A DNA stretch of 64,000 bases, from NCBI GenBank assembly GCA_026874595.1, contig CM049320.1:6265464-6329463 (forward strand), given 5' to 3'. Shown here one piece after another: positions 13,001 through 20,944 of the stretch. Each line of letters opens with the position of its first letter. Position 1 is the first letter of the stretch. The DNA comes from Sipunculus nudus (lineage: Eukaryota; Annelida; Sipuncula; Golfingiida; Sipunculidae). The notes below the pieces were generated by a model. It was not told the origin of the DNA. It worked only from the letters and a program-made list of their open reading frames with translations, and made no database searches. Both the position numbers and the translations under genes were made by a program.

Positions 13001-15800
13001 AATTATAATTCTGAAGATTACTTATAAGAATAAATTTAAGAGAGTGCTCATATATTGTAAACACACATAATTCATTTGAATTTATGATGATAAAGTCAAG
13101 AGTTCTTTATATTGTGTAACAGTATAAGGCTGGTGGCAGTTCGTCTTATATTACAGGTGTATAATGTTTAGCATATGTATGTAGAGGCGTCATATATGTA
13201 TTGTGTGAAAGTGGTGATTGCAACTGTTATATGAAAATGGATCTTGTGGTTCTGTGTAATGATTATTGTTGCAATGCAGTAATAAAGCTTGATTCAGAGT
13301 AATGATTACAGTTGTAACACCGTAATTTAATGTAGTACTGTGTAATGATCACAGGTATAATGTAGTAATGTAGTGTAATTCTGTGTAATTATTACAGTTT
13401 TGATACAGTAATGTTATATAATCATGTGTAATGATTACAGTTGTAATAAAGTAATGTAATGTAGCCCTGTGTAATGATTACAGAGTATACAGGTGATCTG
13501 TCCATGGATGATAAGAAAATGCAGCGGCAAGCTGAACACTGTAATGACAAAAAGACAAACTCCAAAAGCGTGCAGGAACGAAGTGCAGAAATGTTCTTCA
13601 GTGTCTTCGTCAAGGTGAGTGATAATAGAAATATGGGTGTAACTGAAGACTGGATCATATATTTAGAGTTTAAAATTTGATATGATATGATATAATATGA
13701 TAAATTATATTATATTATATTATATTCACAAGTGAGTGCTAGAAAGACTTAAAGACTCTTTCAATATTCAGACTGACAGTGGTATTAAAATAGCAATATT
13801 ATTTTCAATTTACAATATAATCCAGCATGTGAACCTGATATTACTTCAAACCATTTCATAAAAATATCTCTCTTTTGATACTGGATGAATTCAACAAGCA
13901 TTATTTCATATAGAAAGTGAGCTTCTAGATTGGTGAGTATCTGACTCTGTTACAGGAATGTGGTCCGCTGGAGGAGGATGGTATGGTAATGGGAGTTCTG
14001 GACCACTCGTTTGATGTGTTGGTGCTGAAGCTTGGTGTGGTCAAAAGAGTCTACACAGAGGTATAGATGTAGCCTAGTTTCTGCATTCATCCGGTCAAAT
14101 CTAGCTGAGCTCCGTGGGTCATATGCCAGTTGAGAATAATGATTTACATTATTATTATTGCTTTCTTTTTTACTGGTAAAGAAATGATAATGTTGAATAA
14201 ATATATGCATATATCTCAAGCATTCATTTAGTTATGATAATATGCTATATATCAAGACTATTGTATGAAAAATATAAAGATTTTGACCTAAAATATTGTA
14301 AGAAATCAAATAAATACAGGCATATATTTATCTATAATATTACTTATAATTTTGTTTGATGTGATTATTTTTCATTTTATATTCATACTATCTCATAACA
14401 TAAATTATAATGAATGTTTATCCCAATAATCACAGATACAGAATTTCACGTTTTGTCCAGAGCTGTATATATAATAATCAACAATCCACTGTACTATTCA
14501 GCGTCTTCCTCTCAAGAGTGCTGCTTTCCACAAAGAACAGAAGAAGCCAGTGCTGACTTTAATCTGGGCAGCAGACGATGAACATCCCAAAGAGAAACAA
14601 CAAGTAGTGACTCTGTTCACCAAAGTACGCTGTGTCCTAAAATCTGATGCTGAACCACTGCGCTGGTCGGTAAGTCTGAACAGTGTACCGGCTTTTGTGC
14701 CTCGGAGGCGGAGCAGAGGACTCAAAGCTGGGAGATCTTGAGTTCAAATCTCAGCCCAGGCGGTGAGATTTTCATGGTCAGCTCCCACCTAGGATGAGCA
14801 CTCTGCAGGCTTAATGGGAAGGCCGTGCTCAACGGCCATGTTTTACTCACATATTAGTGTGCCTTGGGGGGGGGGGGGGGTTGGTTCCTCTGTGGTATAA
14901 GCCAGCATATTTTACTCACAAGTGAGTGTGCCTTTTTGGAGTTCCCCGGTTGCATGACCTAGCAATTGGAATGATTACACCCCCCGGGCCTGGAGGTGCA
15001 TTAGTCACTGGGCCTGGTTAACACCAAGATATAAAATGAGAGTATGTGTGCTATACTGCCCTGTCACATAGTCCAAAAGCGGAATGGCATTCTGCAGATG
15101 TACATATACTTGGAGATAAGCTAGCATTAAAAAATTGAGGCAGTAACCTCCAACAACAAAAATATTTTAATAAATGTCTGAATGGTGTGTTCTTGGGACT
15201 GGATATCAGACAAATATTTGATTGTCTGTGACTATCCCATTTTAATCGGGATCTTGAAATGGGGTTCACAATTGTCCATATCCATGATGGCACAAGATGA
15301 ACTTTGTTAAGGGAGAATCTTGCTAAACAGAATTACTAGAGTTTTTAAATGCTCAATGTCCATATTTCACCATCTAAATTTCACTAATAAATCTCAGCTA
15401 TTTCTCAAGCTCACTACCAATTCCCATTGATTGATTGAGTCTTTTGTCCTCACTACTACTGTATCATCAACAGGAGCAGAAACTGAAGTAGTTTATTCCA
15501 AAGATCAGAAGACTCTATTTACCCTGTAATATTACAGCCTAAGGTTCAGCTTGCATTACATGTTGAAAAATAGCATAATGCATGTGTGTGTGAGCAAAGA
15601 GCTTGATTTTATGTACAAATTATTTTTAATACACAAGACTCATGTCCTGTTATATAACTGATGCAGTTTGCATATTTTTAATGGACTTCTTGCTGATGTC
15701 CTACAGGAACTAGTGTAGAACTGCCACTGTGGATTTCTCAGTCTGACCTTGCATTTCTTTCCAGGCAATTATCAAGCACCCAGAAGATGCCAGTGGATAG
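589..15800 (+). CDS. DIS3L2: DIS3-like 3'-5' exoribonuclease 2 (partial, 5' end outside window), 18 exons
   Basis: Exons: 589-1002, 1546-1693, 2433-2520, 3500-3599, 4312-4465, 4848-4960, 5298-5405, 5977-6045, 6796-6903, 8581-8717, 9574-9697, 10361-10420, 11317-11403, 12704-12851, 13484-13614, 13956-14060, 14502-14669, 15765-15800. Phases agree at every junction and give 765 residues plus stop. Domains in this numbering: low-complexity Asn/Pro/Thr/Lys linker (1-138), second cold-shock domain (about 139-240), RNB catalytic domain (about 273-620) with the Mg-binding acidic motif [13 protein letters not shown] (Asp283, Asp289, Asp291, Asp292) and the family motif [13 protein letters not shown], then an S1-like domain (about 664-754) and a very short tail. 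Family knowledge: RNase II/R hydrolase that degrades 3'-oligouridylated RNAs such as pre-let-7 in the cytoplasm, independent of the exosome. The alignable sequence follows human DIS3L2 closely ([36 protein letters not shown]), which separates it from DIS3 and DIS3L1. The first cold-shock domain and start codon are upstream of position 1. Confidence 0.93.
1546..1693 (+). CDS. DIS3L2: DIS3L2 exon: start of second cold-shock domain
   Basis: Acceptor TTATCAG, donor CAAG|GTTTGT; ends in phase 1. Encodes [15 protein letters not shown] through [14 protein letters not shown], collinear with human DIS3L2. Confidence 0.92.
2433..2520 (+). CDS. DIS3L2: DIS3L2 exon: second cold-shock domain
   Basis: Acceptor GTAATAG, donor GGG|GTAAGA; enters in phase 1 and leaves in phase 2. 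Encodes [19 protein letters not shown] and the following residues of the cold-shock fold. Confidence 0.9.
2651..2890 (+). repeat. 20-bp minisatellite, twelve copies
   Basis: Consensus TGGCATCATTATSATATTCC. The first five units have ATGATA or AAGATA and most later ones ATCATA. Lies in a DIS3L2 intron. The apparent peptide repeat read from it is not a gene. Confidence 0.97.
3500..3599 (+). CDS. DIS3L2: DIS3L2 exon: end of second cold-shock domain
   Basis: Acceptor TTTTCAG, donor GAG|GTAAGA. Encodes [17 protein letters not shown] and then [14 protein letters not shown], nearly the same as vertebrate DIS3L2. Confidence 0.93.
4075..4350 (+). repeat. Degenerate 74-83 bp tandem repeat that includes the start of a DIS3L2 exon
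   Basis: The motif RAAATGCYTGCCTCAGAACTT recurs with anchors AAATGC/T at 4084, 4158, 4235 and 4318. The copies are separated by TTTGGTGACTAAATRTTACAA-like sequence. The fourth copy is the first 40 bases of the coding exon at 4312, and the first and third copies keep an ACAG or GCAG before them. Confidence 0.8.
4312..4465 (+). CDS. DIS3L2: DIS3L2 exon: RNB domain, metal-binding motif
   Basis: Acceptor GTTTTACAG, donor GTG|GTAAGT; leaves in phase 1. Carries [21 protein letters not shown] and [13 protein letters not shown] with the acidic residues that hold catalytic Mg in RNase II enzymes. The first 40 bases are the last copy of a degenerate tandem repeat that fills the preceding intron end. 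Confidence 0.95.
4848..4960 (+). CDS. DIS3L2: DIS3L2 exon: RNB domain
   Basis: Acceptor ATGCCAG, donor AAG|GTGAGC; enters in phase 1. Encodes [16 protein letters not shown] then [10 protein letters not shown], the conserved VHIADVSYF block of RNB enzymes. The acceptor has a weak pyrimidine tract. Confidence 0.93.
5298..5405 (+). CDS. DIS3L2: DIS3L2 exon: RNB domain
   Basis: Acceptor GTTGTAG, donor GAG|GTCAGT. Encodes [18 protein letters not shown] then [11 protein letters not shown], conserved RNB sequence ([15 protein letters not shown]). Confidence 0.94.
5977..6045 (+). CDS. DIS3L2: DIS3L2 exon: RNB domain
   Basis: Acceptor ATTTCAG, donor CAG|GTTGGT; 23 codons encoding [14 protein letters not shown] and KLSYDHAQ. 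Confidence 0.93.
6796..6903 (+). CDS. DIS3L2: DIS3L2 exon: RNB domain
   Basis: Acceptor AATTCAG, donor AAA|GTAAGT; 36 codons ([18 protein letters not shown], then VLNLNK). This is the more variable segment between the KLSYDHAQ and DGALRLDQ blocks. Confidence 0.88.
6925..8113. repeat. 1.2-kb imperfect inverted repeat (foldback element) in a DIS3L2 intron
   Basis: The left arm (about 6925-7460) and right arm (about 7535-8113) are reverse complements with scattered mismatches and small gaps. Anchors visible in both: TATGTGACC near the ends, AATAATCATGA, AAAATTTGCATAATTTGGG, GGAGACAGTATAAAA, TTTGTATGAGACAAATAATCT and GGTCGGTCTCCCTATGAC-like sequence near the loop. The loop is only about 75 bases. 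No coding capacity. The outer ends TGACCT/AGGTCA show no clear target-site duplication. Probably a non-autonomous foldback DNA transposon, or a long palindrome. Confidence 0.85.
8581..8717 (+). CDS. DIS3L2: DIS3L2 exon: RNB domain
   Basis: Acceptor CTTTTGCAG, donor CAG|GTAACA; leaves in phase 2 inside an Arg codon. Encodes [19 protein letters not shown], matching the [10 protein letters not shown] block of DIS3L2. Confidence 0.94.
9574..9697 (+). CDS. DIS3L2: DIS3L2 exon: RNB domain
   Basis: Acceptor TTACAG, donor ATT|GTAAGT; enters in phase 2. Encodes [18 protein letters not shown] and [11 protein letters not shown], one of the best conserved RNB blocks ([18 protein letters not shown]). Confidence 0.95.
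10361..10420 (+). CDS. DIS3L2: DIS3L2 exon: RNB domain
   Basis: Acceptor CCAACAG, donor CAG|GTAATT; 20 codons ([20 protein letters not shown]), collinear with human sequence EFCDQMGLPVDFSSAGAL. Confidence 0.93.
11317..11403 (+). CDS. DIS3L2: DIS3L2 exon: RNB domain
   Basis: Acceptor TTTTCAG, donor CAG|GTAAAT; 29 codons ending [11 protein letters not shown], matching the human LTNMCSRPMQ block. Confidence 0.92.
11656..12624 (+). mobile_element. Dispersed element with five ~146-bp internal repeats, forward copy
   Basis: Starts ATTATCCCTTCGCAAATAAGG and ends AGTGCCCTTGTTTT. The middle holds five degenerate copies (anchors CTTGCACATATGGC at about 11781, 11935, 12072, 12217 and 12365; spacing 137-154) of a unit reading TTGACCAAAACCTTTCATC, then GATGAAGAATCCTATCG, then GGTCAAGGCCACAGGACCC. 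After the array comes GCCCTCCTCATTTTCAC and TATACACCCAG. An inverted second copy with the same ends lies at 19990-20573. No ORF for a transposase; sits wholly within a DIS3L2 intron. Repeats of this kind are widespread in molluscs; the class of the mover is not evident. Confidence 0.8.
12704..12851 (+). CDS. DIS3L2: DIS3L2 exon: RNB signature
   Basis: Acceptor ATTTTCAG, donor TTG|GTAAAT; leaves in phase 1. Encodes [25 protein letters not shown] and [15 protein letters not shown], the RNase II family signature that lines the active site. Confidence 0.96.
13254..13483 (+). repeat. 43-bp tandem repeat, six copies, ending in a splice acceptor
   Basis: The motif (G)TGTAATGATTACAG begins at 13254, 13297, 13340, 13383, 13426 and 13469, exactly 43 bases apart, with AGTAATGTAATGTAG-like sequence between. 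The last copy provides the TTACAG acceptor of the next DIS3L2 exon. Copies 2, 4 and 5 carry an equivalent ATTACAG. Confidence 0.9.
13484..13614 (+). CDS. DIS3L2: DIS3L2 exon: end of RNB domain
   Basis: Acceptor GATTACAG, donor AAG|GTGAGT; enters in phase 1. Encodes [19 protein letters not shown] then MFFSVFVK, matching human QADHCNDRR and LFFAVLVK. The acceptor is the last unit of a 43-bp tandem repeat. Confidence 0.93.
13956..14060 (+). CDS. DIS3L2: DIS3L2 exon: S1-like domain
   Basis: Acceptor TGTTACAG, donor GAG|GTATAG; 35 codons: [20 protein letters not shown] then [15 protein letters not shown], the RNA-binding beta-barrel that follows the RNB domain. Confidence 0.93.
14502..14669 (+). 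CDS. DIS3L2: DIS3L2 exon: S1-like domain
   Basis: Acceptor CTATTCAG, donor TCG|GTAAGT; 56 codons with [18 protein letters not shown] and [19 protein letters not shown], equivalent to human PELTLVWEPED and QVITIFSLVEVVL. Confidence 0.92.
14699..15022 (+). mobile_element. Probable tRNA-derived SINE
   Basis: The head resembles a tRNA: GGCGGAGCAGAGGACTCAAAGC as an A-box-like part and GAGTTCAAATCTC as a B-box-like part, followed by an unrelated body with two copies of TTTTACTCACA...AGTGTGCC around a G run. It lies only about 30 bases downstream of a DIS3L2 donor, in the same sense as the gene. Exact ends are uncertain and no clear target duplication was found. Confidence 0.45.
15765..15800 (+). 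CDS. DIS3L2: DIS3L2 last coding exon and stop
   Basis: Acceptor TCTTTCCAG; 11 codons ([11 protein letters not shown]) then TAG. Human DIS3L2 continues YSAILKRPGTQG at the same place and then has an acidic tail, which is missing here. Confidence 0.88.
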   Translation, partial: AIIKHPEDASG

Positions 15801-16090
15801 GAGACACAGTGGGGCCTATCGGTTATAAGGACCAATGAAGATGAAGTTAAAAACAAGTACATTTACTGCTGATTGTCATCCAGGATAACACTAAGAGAGG
15901 AAGGTGGACTAAAAGGCAGTGATATGAGGTCAACATTTAGAGAAGACCAGATACATCTCATTTCAGGCAGTTGTTATGTATATAATAAATTAATAAAATA
16001 TTGAGTGCTGGGTCAGCTTGCTTTTTATATTGGTGAAATATTGAACATGTCAATTAGGTTGCATAAATAAATGTTTAAAAAAAGGATGGT
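15801..16090 (+). other. DIS3L2: DIS3L2 3' UTR with polyadenylation signals
   Basis: AATAAA occurs at 15984-15989, 15992-15997 and 16066-16071, all in sense orientation and within 270 bases of the stop. Which is used, and where cleavage occurs, cannot be read from the DNA. Confidence 0.6.
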
Positions 16091-17845
16091 AATGTAAGGT
16101 GAGGGAAGAGTGACTTTTCAGTGGACACAGACTTTATGTGAAAGAGCAAGAGAGAACAGTGTCTCATGGAAAGATAGGATAGTTGCATTTTAAGCCAAAA
16201 TAGTTATCTAAAAATAAAAGAAAAATGAAAATGGAAAAAAAATTAGGTGCTTACTGTATATGGTGTCACTGAATGCATGGCTTAAAAAAAATATGTTAAT
16301 AATATCCAGGTGTTGCATATAATATGATGATATTGCATTAAGTTAATTATAAGTAATGACAGCTTACTTTTAACAATATAATGGAATGGCATAAAAATTT
16401 ATTTTTATTTTGACTACCGGTATATACTTTTGAACAGCATATCCCAATGCCGTATTGCATTTGGTCTTTATAAGGTAGTTGCTATGGTAACATAAGCTAT
16501 GACAGCTTTATTGTGTTCATATGTGATGTAATGGTTGCCATGACAGGGCCACAGGCTGTTTTAAACTGATTTACCTGTTTCCATGGTAGCACACTCGTGT
16601 ATATAGCCAGTCATGATGTATTTGTTACAATGGTTCCACTATACATTTGACTACAGTGGTCAACTGCCATGGTAACACCACTGTATGGGTATGACAAAGT
16701 CAGATAGTATTATAATAACAATTATATAAAAATAATAAGTTATATTGTAATAATATTAAGAATAAAAATACAAACCCCATTCATATATAAATTTATATAT
16801 ATATATATGTTTATATATTTTGATTATTAATACTGCCATTAATCTAAGAGTTAATCACCATATTTTACCACTGACTGTATATATGTGGCCCCATTATTAC
16901 AAGAAATAGTGGCATCAAAGAGGGTATACTTTTGGAGGCAGCTTTCAACATTGATCTCAGTTTGGATGAGTAAGGTGTTGCCATCTACTGGAAGAAATGT
17001 CAACTAGATAACTCTACAGGGTTCTCTATTCAAATAAATAATTAGCATCCTTCTTGCATAGATGTACAGTGTTTTACATGTAGCTGGGTTACCTCTCATT
17101 GTCTTTCTTATTTGTGTGTCCATATAAGCAGACAGGGTTAGTTTTCCAGGTAATGCACATCCTTCCAAAAGTAATACATAACAGGCTCAGCCACGTGGTG
17201 CAGCTCTGTGTGATGCTGCATGGCATTGCAGTTGTTCTTGAGGTTGTGCACAATGGTTGTCAGACATTTTCAAGGTACTCAGCCCTCATTGAACTATGGG
17301 GGATAAGGGGGGGGGGGACCTGTAAAAGTAATGTAAGAAAAAGTCCAATCAGGGAAAAATTTTAAACTCCACAAGAGAAATTGTGTTGGGTGGTTTTCAT
17401 ATTGTCTCATGTCCATTCTCTTCATTCTGTGATTCCCTTACTTTTATTTTTTTTAATAGGTTGAAACATTTTTCTTGAAAATTCAGACTGTACAATCAGT
17501 GAGTTTGTTTAAACTAAGTGCTGGAAAGGACAGGGCTGCAAAGCAGAAAATGTAGAAATTTTCTTTCCTCTGCTTTGCAACATGGCCTAGCAAAGCAAGA
17601 CATTTGTTGCAGGCAGTCCAATGTATTTTAAGGTACCCTACCTGCTTTATCGCAGTGCAGCATTCTATATGGGCAGGCCTTCAGTAAGTTTTTAACATAA
17701 TTTATATATAATGTGGTAATCTTTTTGCAATATTCACAAAAGGGAAATCATCCAAAAATAAATAAGAAATAAATAAAGAGGCCATCATTACAAGCAAGTG
17801 GAAAAGCATAAGATTGATAAGCCTACAGTAAATTATGACATAACG
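16091..17845. other. Intergenic/3' flank, no gene seen
   Basis: AT-rich DNA with no supported exon. Holds four X-box-like palindromes (16478-16686), a short TA run near 16795 and a G run near 17310. The open frame at 17099-17365 has no recognisable product. Confidence 0.6.
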
Positions 17846-17860
17846 TAATTGTATGCAGAG

Positions 17861-18155
17861 GCTTGGACAGCTGAGTGGTAAACGCTGGCTCTCTCCGCTG
17901 GCGACCAGGGTACTATCCCAGGTGCTGTCATAAGAGTAGGTTGTAGTAGCCCGTCCAGGTCGGTGGTTCTCTCTGGGTTCTCCAGCTTCCTCCACCTCTC
18001 TCACTACAATCTTTAACTCTATCAGTACCTTATGTTTTTTCCTTAAATAGCTAACAGTATACTGACTCAATCTGTGGACCTTTGTCGTTGCCATTGCAGG
18101 CCGAATTTTCCGGAGACCTGTGACTTGCTCGAGCGCCGACTTCACTTCACGTCAG
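17861..18155 (+). mobile_element. tRNA-derived SINE
   Basis: The head GGACAGCTGAGTGGTAAACG is a good Pol III A-box region (AGTGGTAAACG), followed by CCAGGGTACTATCCCAGG in the B-box position. The body GGTCGGTGGTTCTCTCTGGG then TTCTCCAGCTTCCTCC is the kind of conserved core seen in invertebrate SINEs. It ends near TTCACGTCAG. The 147-residue open frame on the opposite strand is an artefact of this element. Confidence 0.6.
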
Positions 18156-18968
18156 TAATTGTATGTAACTGTATAAGACCCTTAAAATCTAACAGTAATG
18201 AACAATATTTTCTATTTGTTAGTTCACTCGAATCCCTGTCCAGTTAAGATTTTACATTCATATTGTTAAATACGTATGATCATGTATATACTGTGTAGAT
18301 TTTTGTATAGTGAGTTCACAAAAATGGAATCCTCATGAAACAATAGAGATGTGAAAATTCTGACATTTTAATCCTTTTAATATGATATATAATCCTAATA
18401 ACATGAAGCCAACCACAATATATTTAATGCACCCATGACCTGGATGTTTGTGTAGAAGAAATTTAATATAACTGTGGTTGATTGTGTGGTTATGGTTCTG
18501 TCATTGCAGTGTCTTTTTTCATTATAAACATTAATTTAATACATTAATCATGAAATTAAATGCACTATAGAATATAAAATCTGCACTTCATGTACGCCAT
18601 GCTAAACTATTGCTTCCATCTGCATATATTGTTAAACGATCTTCCTACTTAATTGTCAAAATGTATATACTGGTATGTGTGTTTATTTTAAAATAAATTA
18701 TATGTATAAATATATGCAACATGTACAAACATGTACAAATGCATGCACTGACATTGGTAAATGTGACATACAAAGCATACTTTAGTTACCCATTCAGAGA
18801 CTTCATTGATTAGAATTGCTCTATTAAAATTGTACATTAATCCTTAATTCAGTTATGCTGTGTTAAAAAAAATAGAAAATAAAAATATTTTGAGATAAAG
18901 GTGATTTGTTTTTTGTTTATTGTGTTAGAGCATGGAGAATGGTGTGGAAGATCTTGATTGGGGCCCAA

Positions 18969-19085
18969 CAGTGGCAGATCCAGGTTGAGCATTAAATTTG
19001 AAGTTTTTTTCCAGTATGGAAGTGAGACATAATATGCCAACCCAGTATTTCCACTCCTGTTCCCAAATTTCTGGATTCGCCCCTC
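18969..19085. mobile_element. Short inverted-repeat element, copy 1 (diverged)
   Basis: Begins CAGTGGCAGATCCAGG and ends CTGGATTCGCCCCTC, imperfect inverted ends of the same family as 28595-28768, 40920-41120 and 62645-62826. Non-coding, 117 bases. Confidence 0.55.
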
Positions 19086-19989
19086 CCCGGGATCATCTAA
19101 GTTGTGGTCAGTTTGAAAACAAGATGACCAACTTGAAATAGCCGTTGTGGCCTGCCTTGACCAAGCAGACAGTATGATGACTTCAGGTGACTTGAAGAAA
19201 TTTGCATTAATTTAATACTTGGTGGTTATCTATAATTTAATTGAAAAACATTGTTTATTATGCCTTTATCTAGTCATAAATAAAATTTACATACTGAATA
19301 GTTAGTTTGGTGGTTGTTTTGATATGATTGGTCCACGGCAACTTGGTCTTCTTTTTCATGCCCTCCCTTGTGCTACATACATTTTTTCTAGGGAATAGTG
19401 GGGGGGGGGGGGGGGGGTTAAATTGGTTATTGACCAGGAGCTTTAGTAAATATCAGACCATACACTAGTTGAGTGCCTGTTTGTTAAACATGATTACAAA
19501 AAGATTATAAAACTTTGGTGGCAATTGAACCCCAGCTTCATTTGCATTGGCCAGGAAAGGTTGCAGACCAAGCTGTCTAGTCTTGGACACTACATAGAGG
19601 TACATAGCCATTTGTCAATGTCTAACATGAAAGTGCCGAGTCGTGGCTGATCTGGCGAATTCTTTTCCTGCTGAACCATGCATGTGTTCTAGTCATAAAC
19701 TAGTGGTCCATTGTCCGTCAGTCTGTAGATCTGGCACGTTTTGAAACCGTAAGACCTAGGAATCCAAAATTCAGCATAATGTTACATGTCCCCAAGATCT
19801 CCTATCAAGCTGAAAACTGTCTTTGCAACTTCGTTCCTTTGAGAAATTAAGGAAAAACCTCAATTTTTTTTATTAAAAACCTATTTTCAAAACAATCCAA
19901 ACACATTCAAGGATGACATCTGATGGGAAGTCCGACAAACCAATTATGCAAAGGGCGTTTTTATCTAGCGACTTAAAAACTTTCATGAA

Positions 19990-20573
19990 CAAGGGCACCA
20001 CAAAGCGGAGCATACACTCACACAGGGCATAATTATACTGGGTGTATTACACCCTGTGAAAATGAGGAGGGCAGCTGTGCGACCTTGACCTTTGACCCTG
20101 TGACCTCAAAATCTGTCATGTTCTTCATCCATAGGAAAGTGAGCAATAGGTGCAAGAGGAAAGGTTTTGATCAAACGGTTTGGCTTAAAACACATCCGGA
20201 ATCTTTTTCAAGGAGTGGGTCCTGTGGCCTTGACCTTTTGACCCCCCTGACCTCAAAATCGTTAGGATTCTTCATCTGTAAGTGGGTCAGCCATATGTGC
20301 AACATGGAAGGTTTAAGTCAAATGGTTTGGCCTAAAATGTGTCCACAAGCCTTTTCAAGAATTGGGTCCTGTGGCCTTGATCTTTGACCCCATGACCTCA
20401 AAACTGAAAGGGTTCTTCATCTGTGGGTGATCCAAATGCGCAAGATGAAAGGGTTTGGTTAAAAGGTTTGGCTTAAAATCGATCCACAAGCCAATTCAAG
20501 ACCAACAGACTGATGGACACAAGAACAGAGGCCTTACTACATACCCTCCTGCAACTTTGTGCATGGGATAATA
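19990..20573 (-). mobile_element. Dispersed element with ~146-bp internal repeats, inverted copy
   Basis: Reverse complement of the ends of the 11656-12624 element: AAGGGCACCACAAAGCGG at the left and TGCATGGGATAATA at the right, with GGGCATAATTATACTGGGTG and GTGAAAATGAGGAGGGCAGC next to the left end. The interior holds about three repeat units containing GACCTTGACCTTTGACC. Shorter than the other copy, as expected if unit number varies. The 100-residue open frame at 20085-20387 is a read-through of the repeat, not a gene. Confidence 0.8.
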
Positions 20574-20944
20574 AGCAACCACCACCTAAGCTACATGTTT
20601 ATAAACATTGCTGTGTTTACCAACAGCTTGTAGATAAACAAGCCGATACATCCATCACAGAGGTGTTGTAAGAACTTTTCTCAACAGGAATTTTTTAGAA
20701 ATCATCAATATGTATGAAGAGTAAGCCAGTAATAATGTGAATTTTATAAAAATAAAAAAAAAAAGGGGGGGGGGGCTGTCCGACTTGAATGTATTTCCCC
20801 CATCAGATGAACTATAGGTGGCTGTCTGGGCAAACTTCTGGAGCCAAAGGCATTAACAATTGGACAATGTCCTACCCCTAATAAACACATTTCAAAACAG
20901 GTATTATTGTACTATAACGTAGAAATATAGAAAGAATAAGTCAA

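Noticed and set aside
17702-18145. 147-codon open frame on the - strand
   Set aside because: It lies across a tRNA-derived SINE in antisense and has no family resemblance or splice context.
20085-20387. 100-codon open frame with internal repeats
   Set aside because: Read-through of the 146-bp repeat units of a mobile element.
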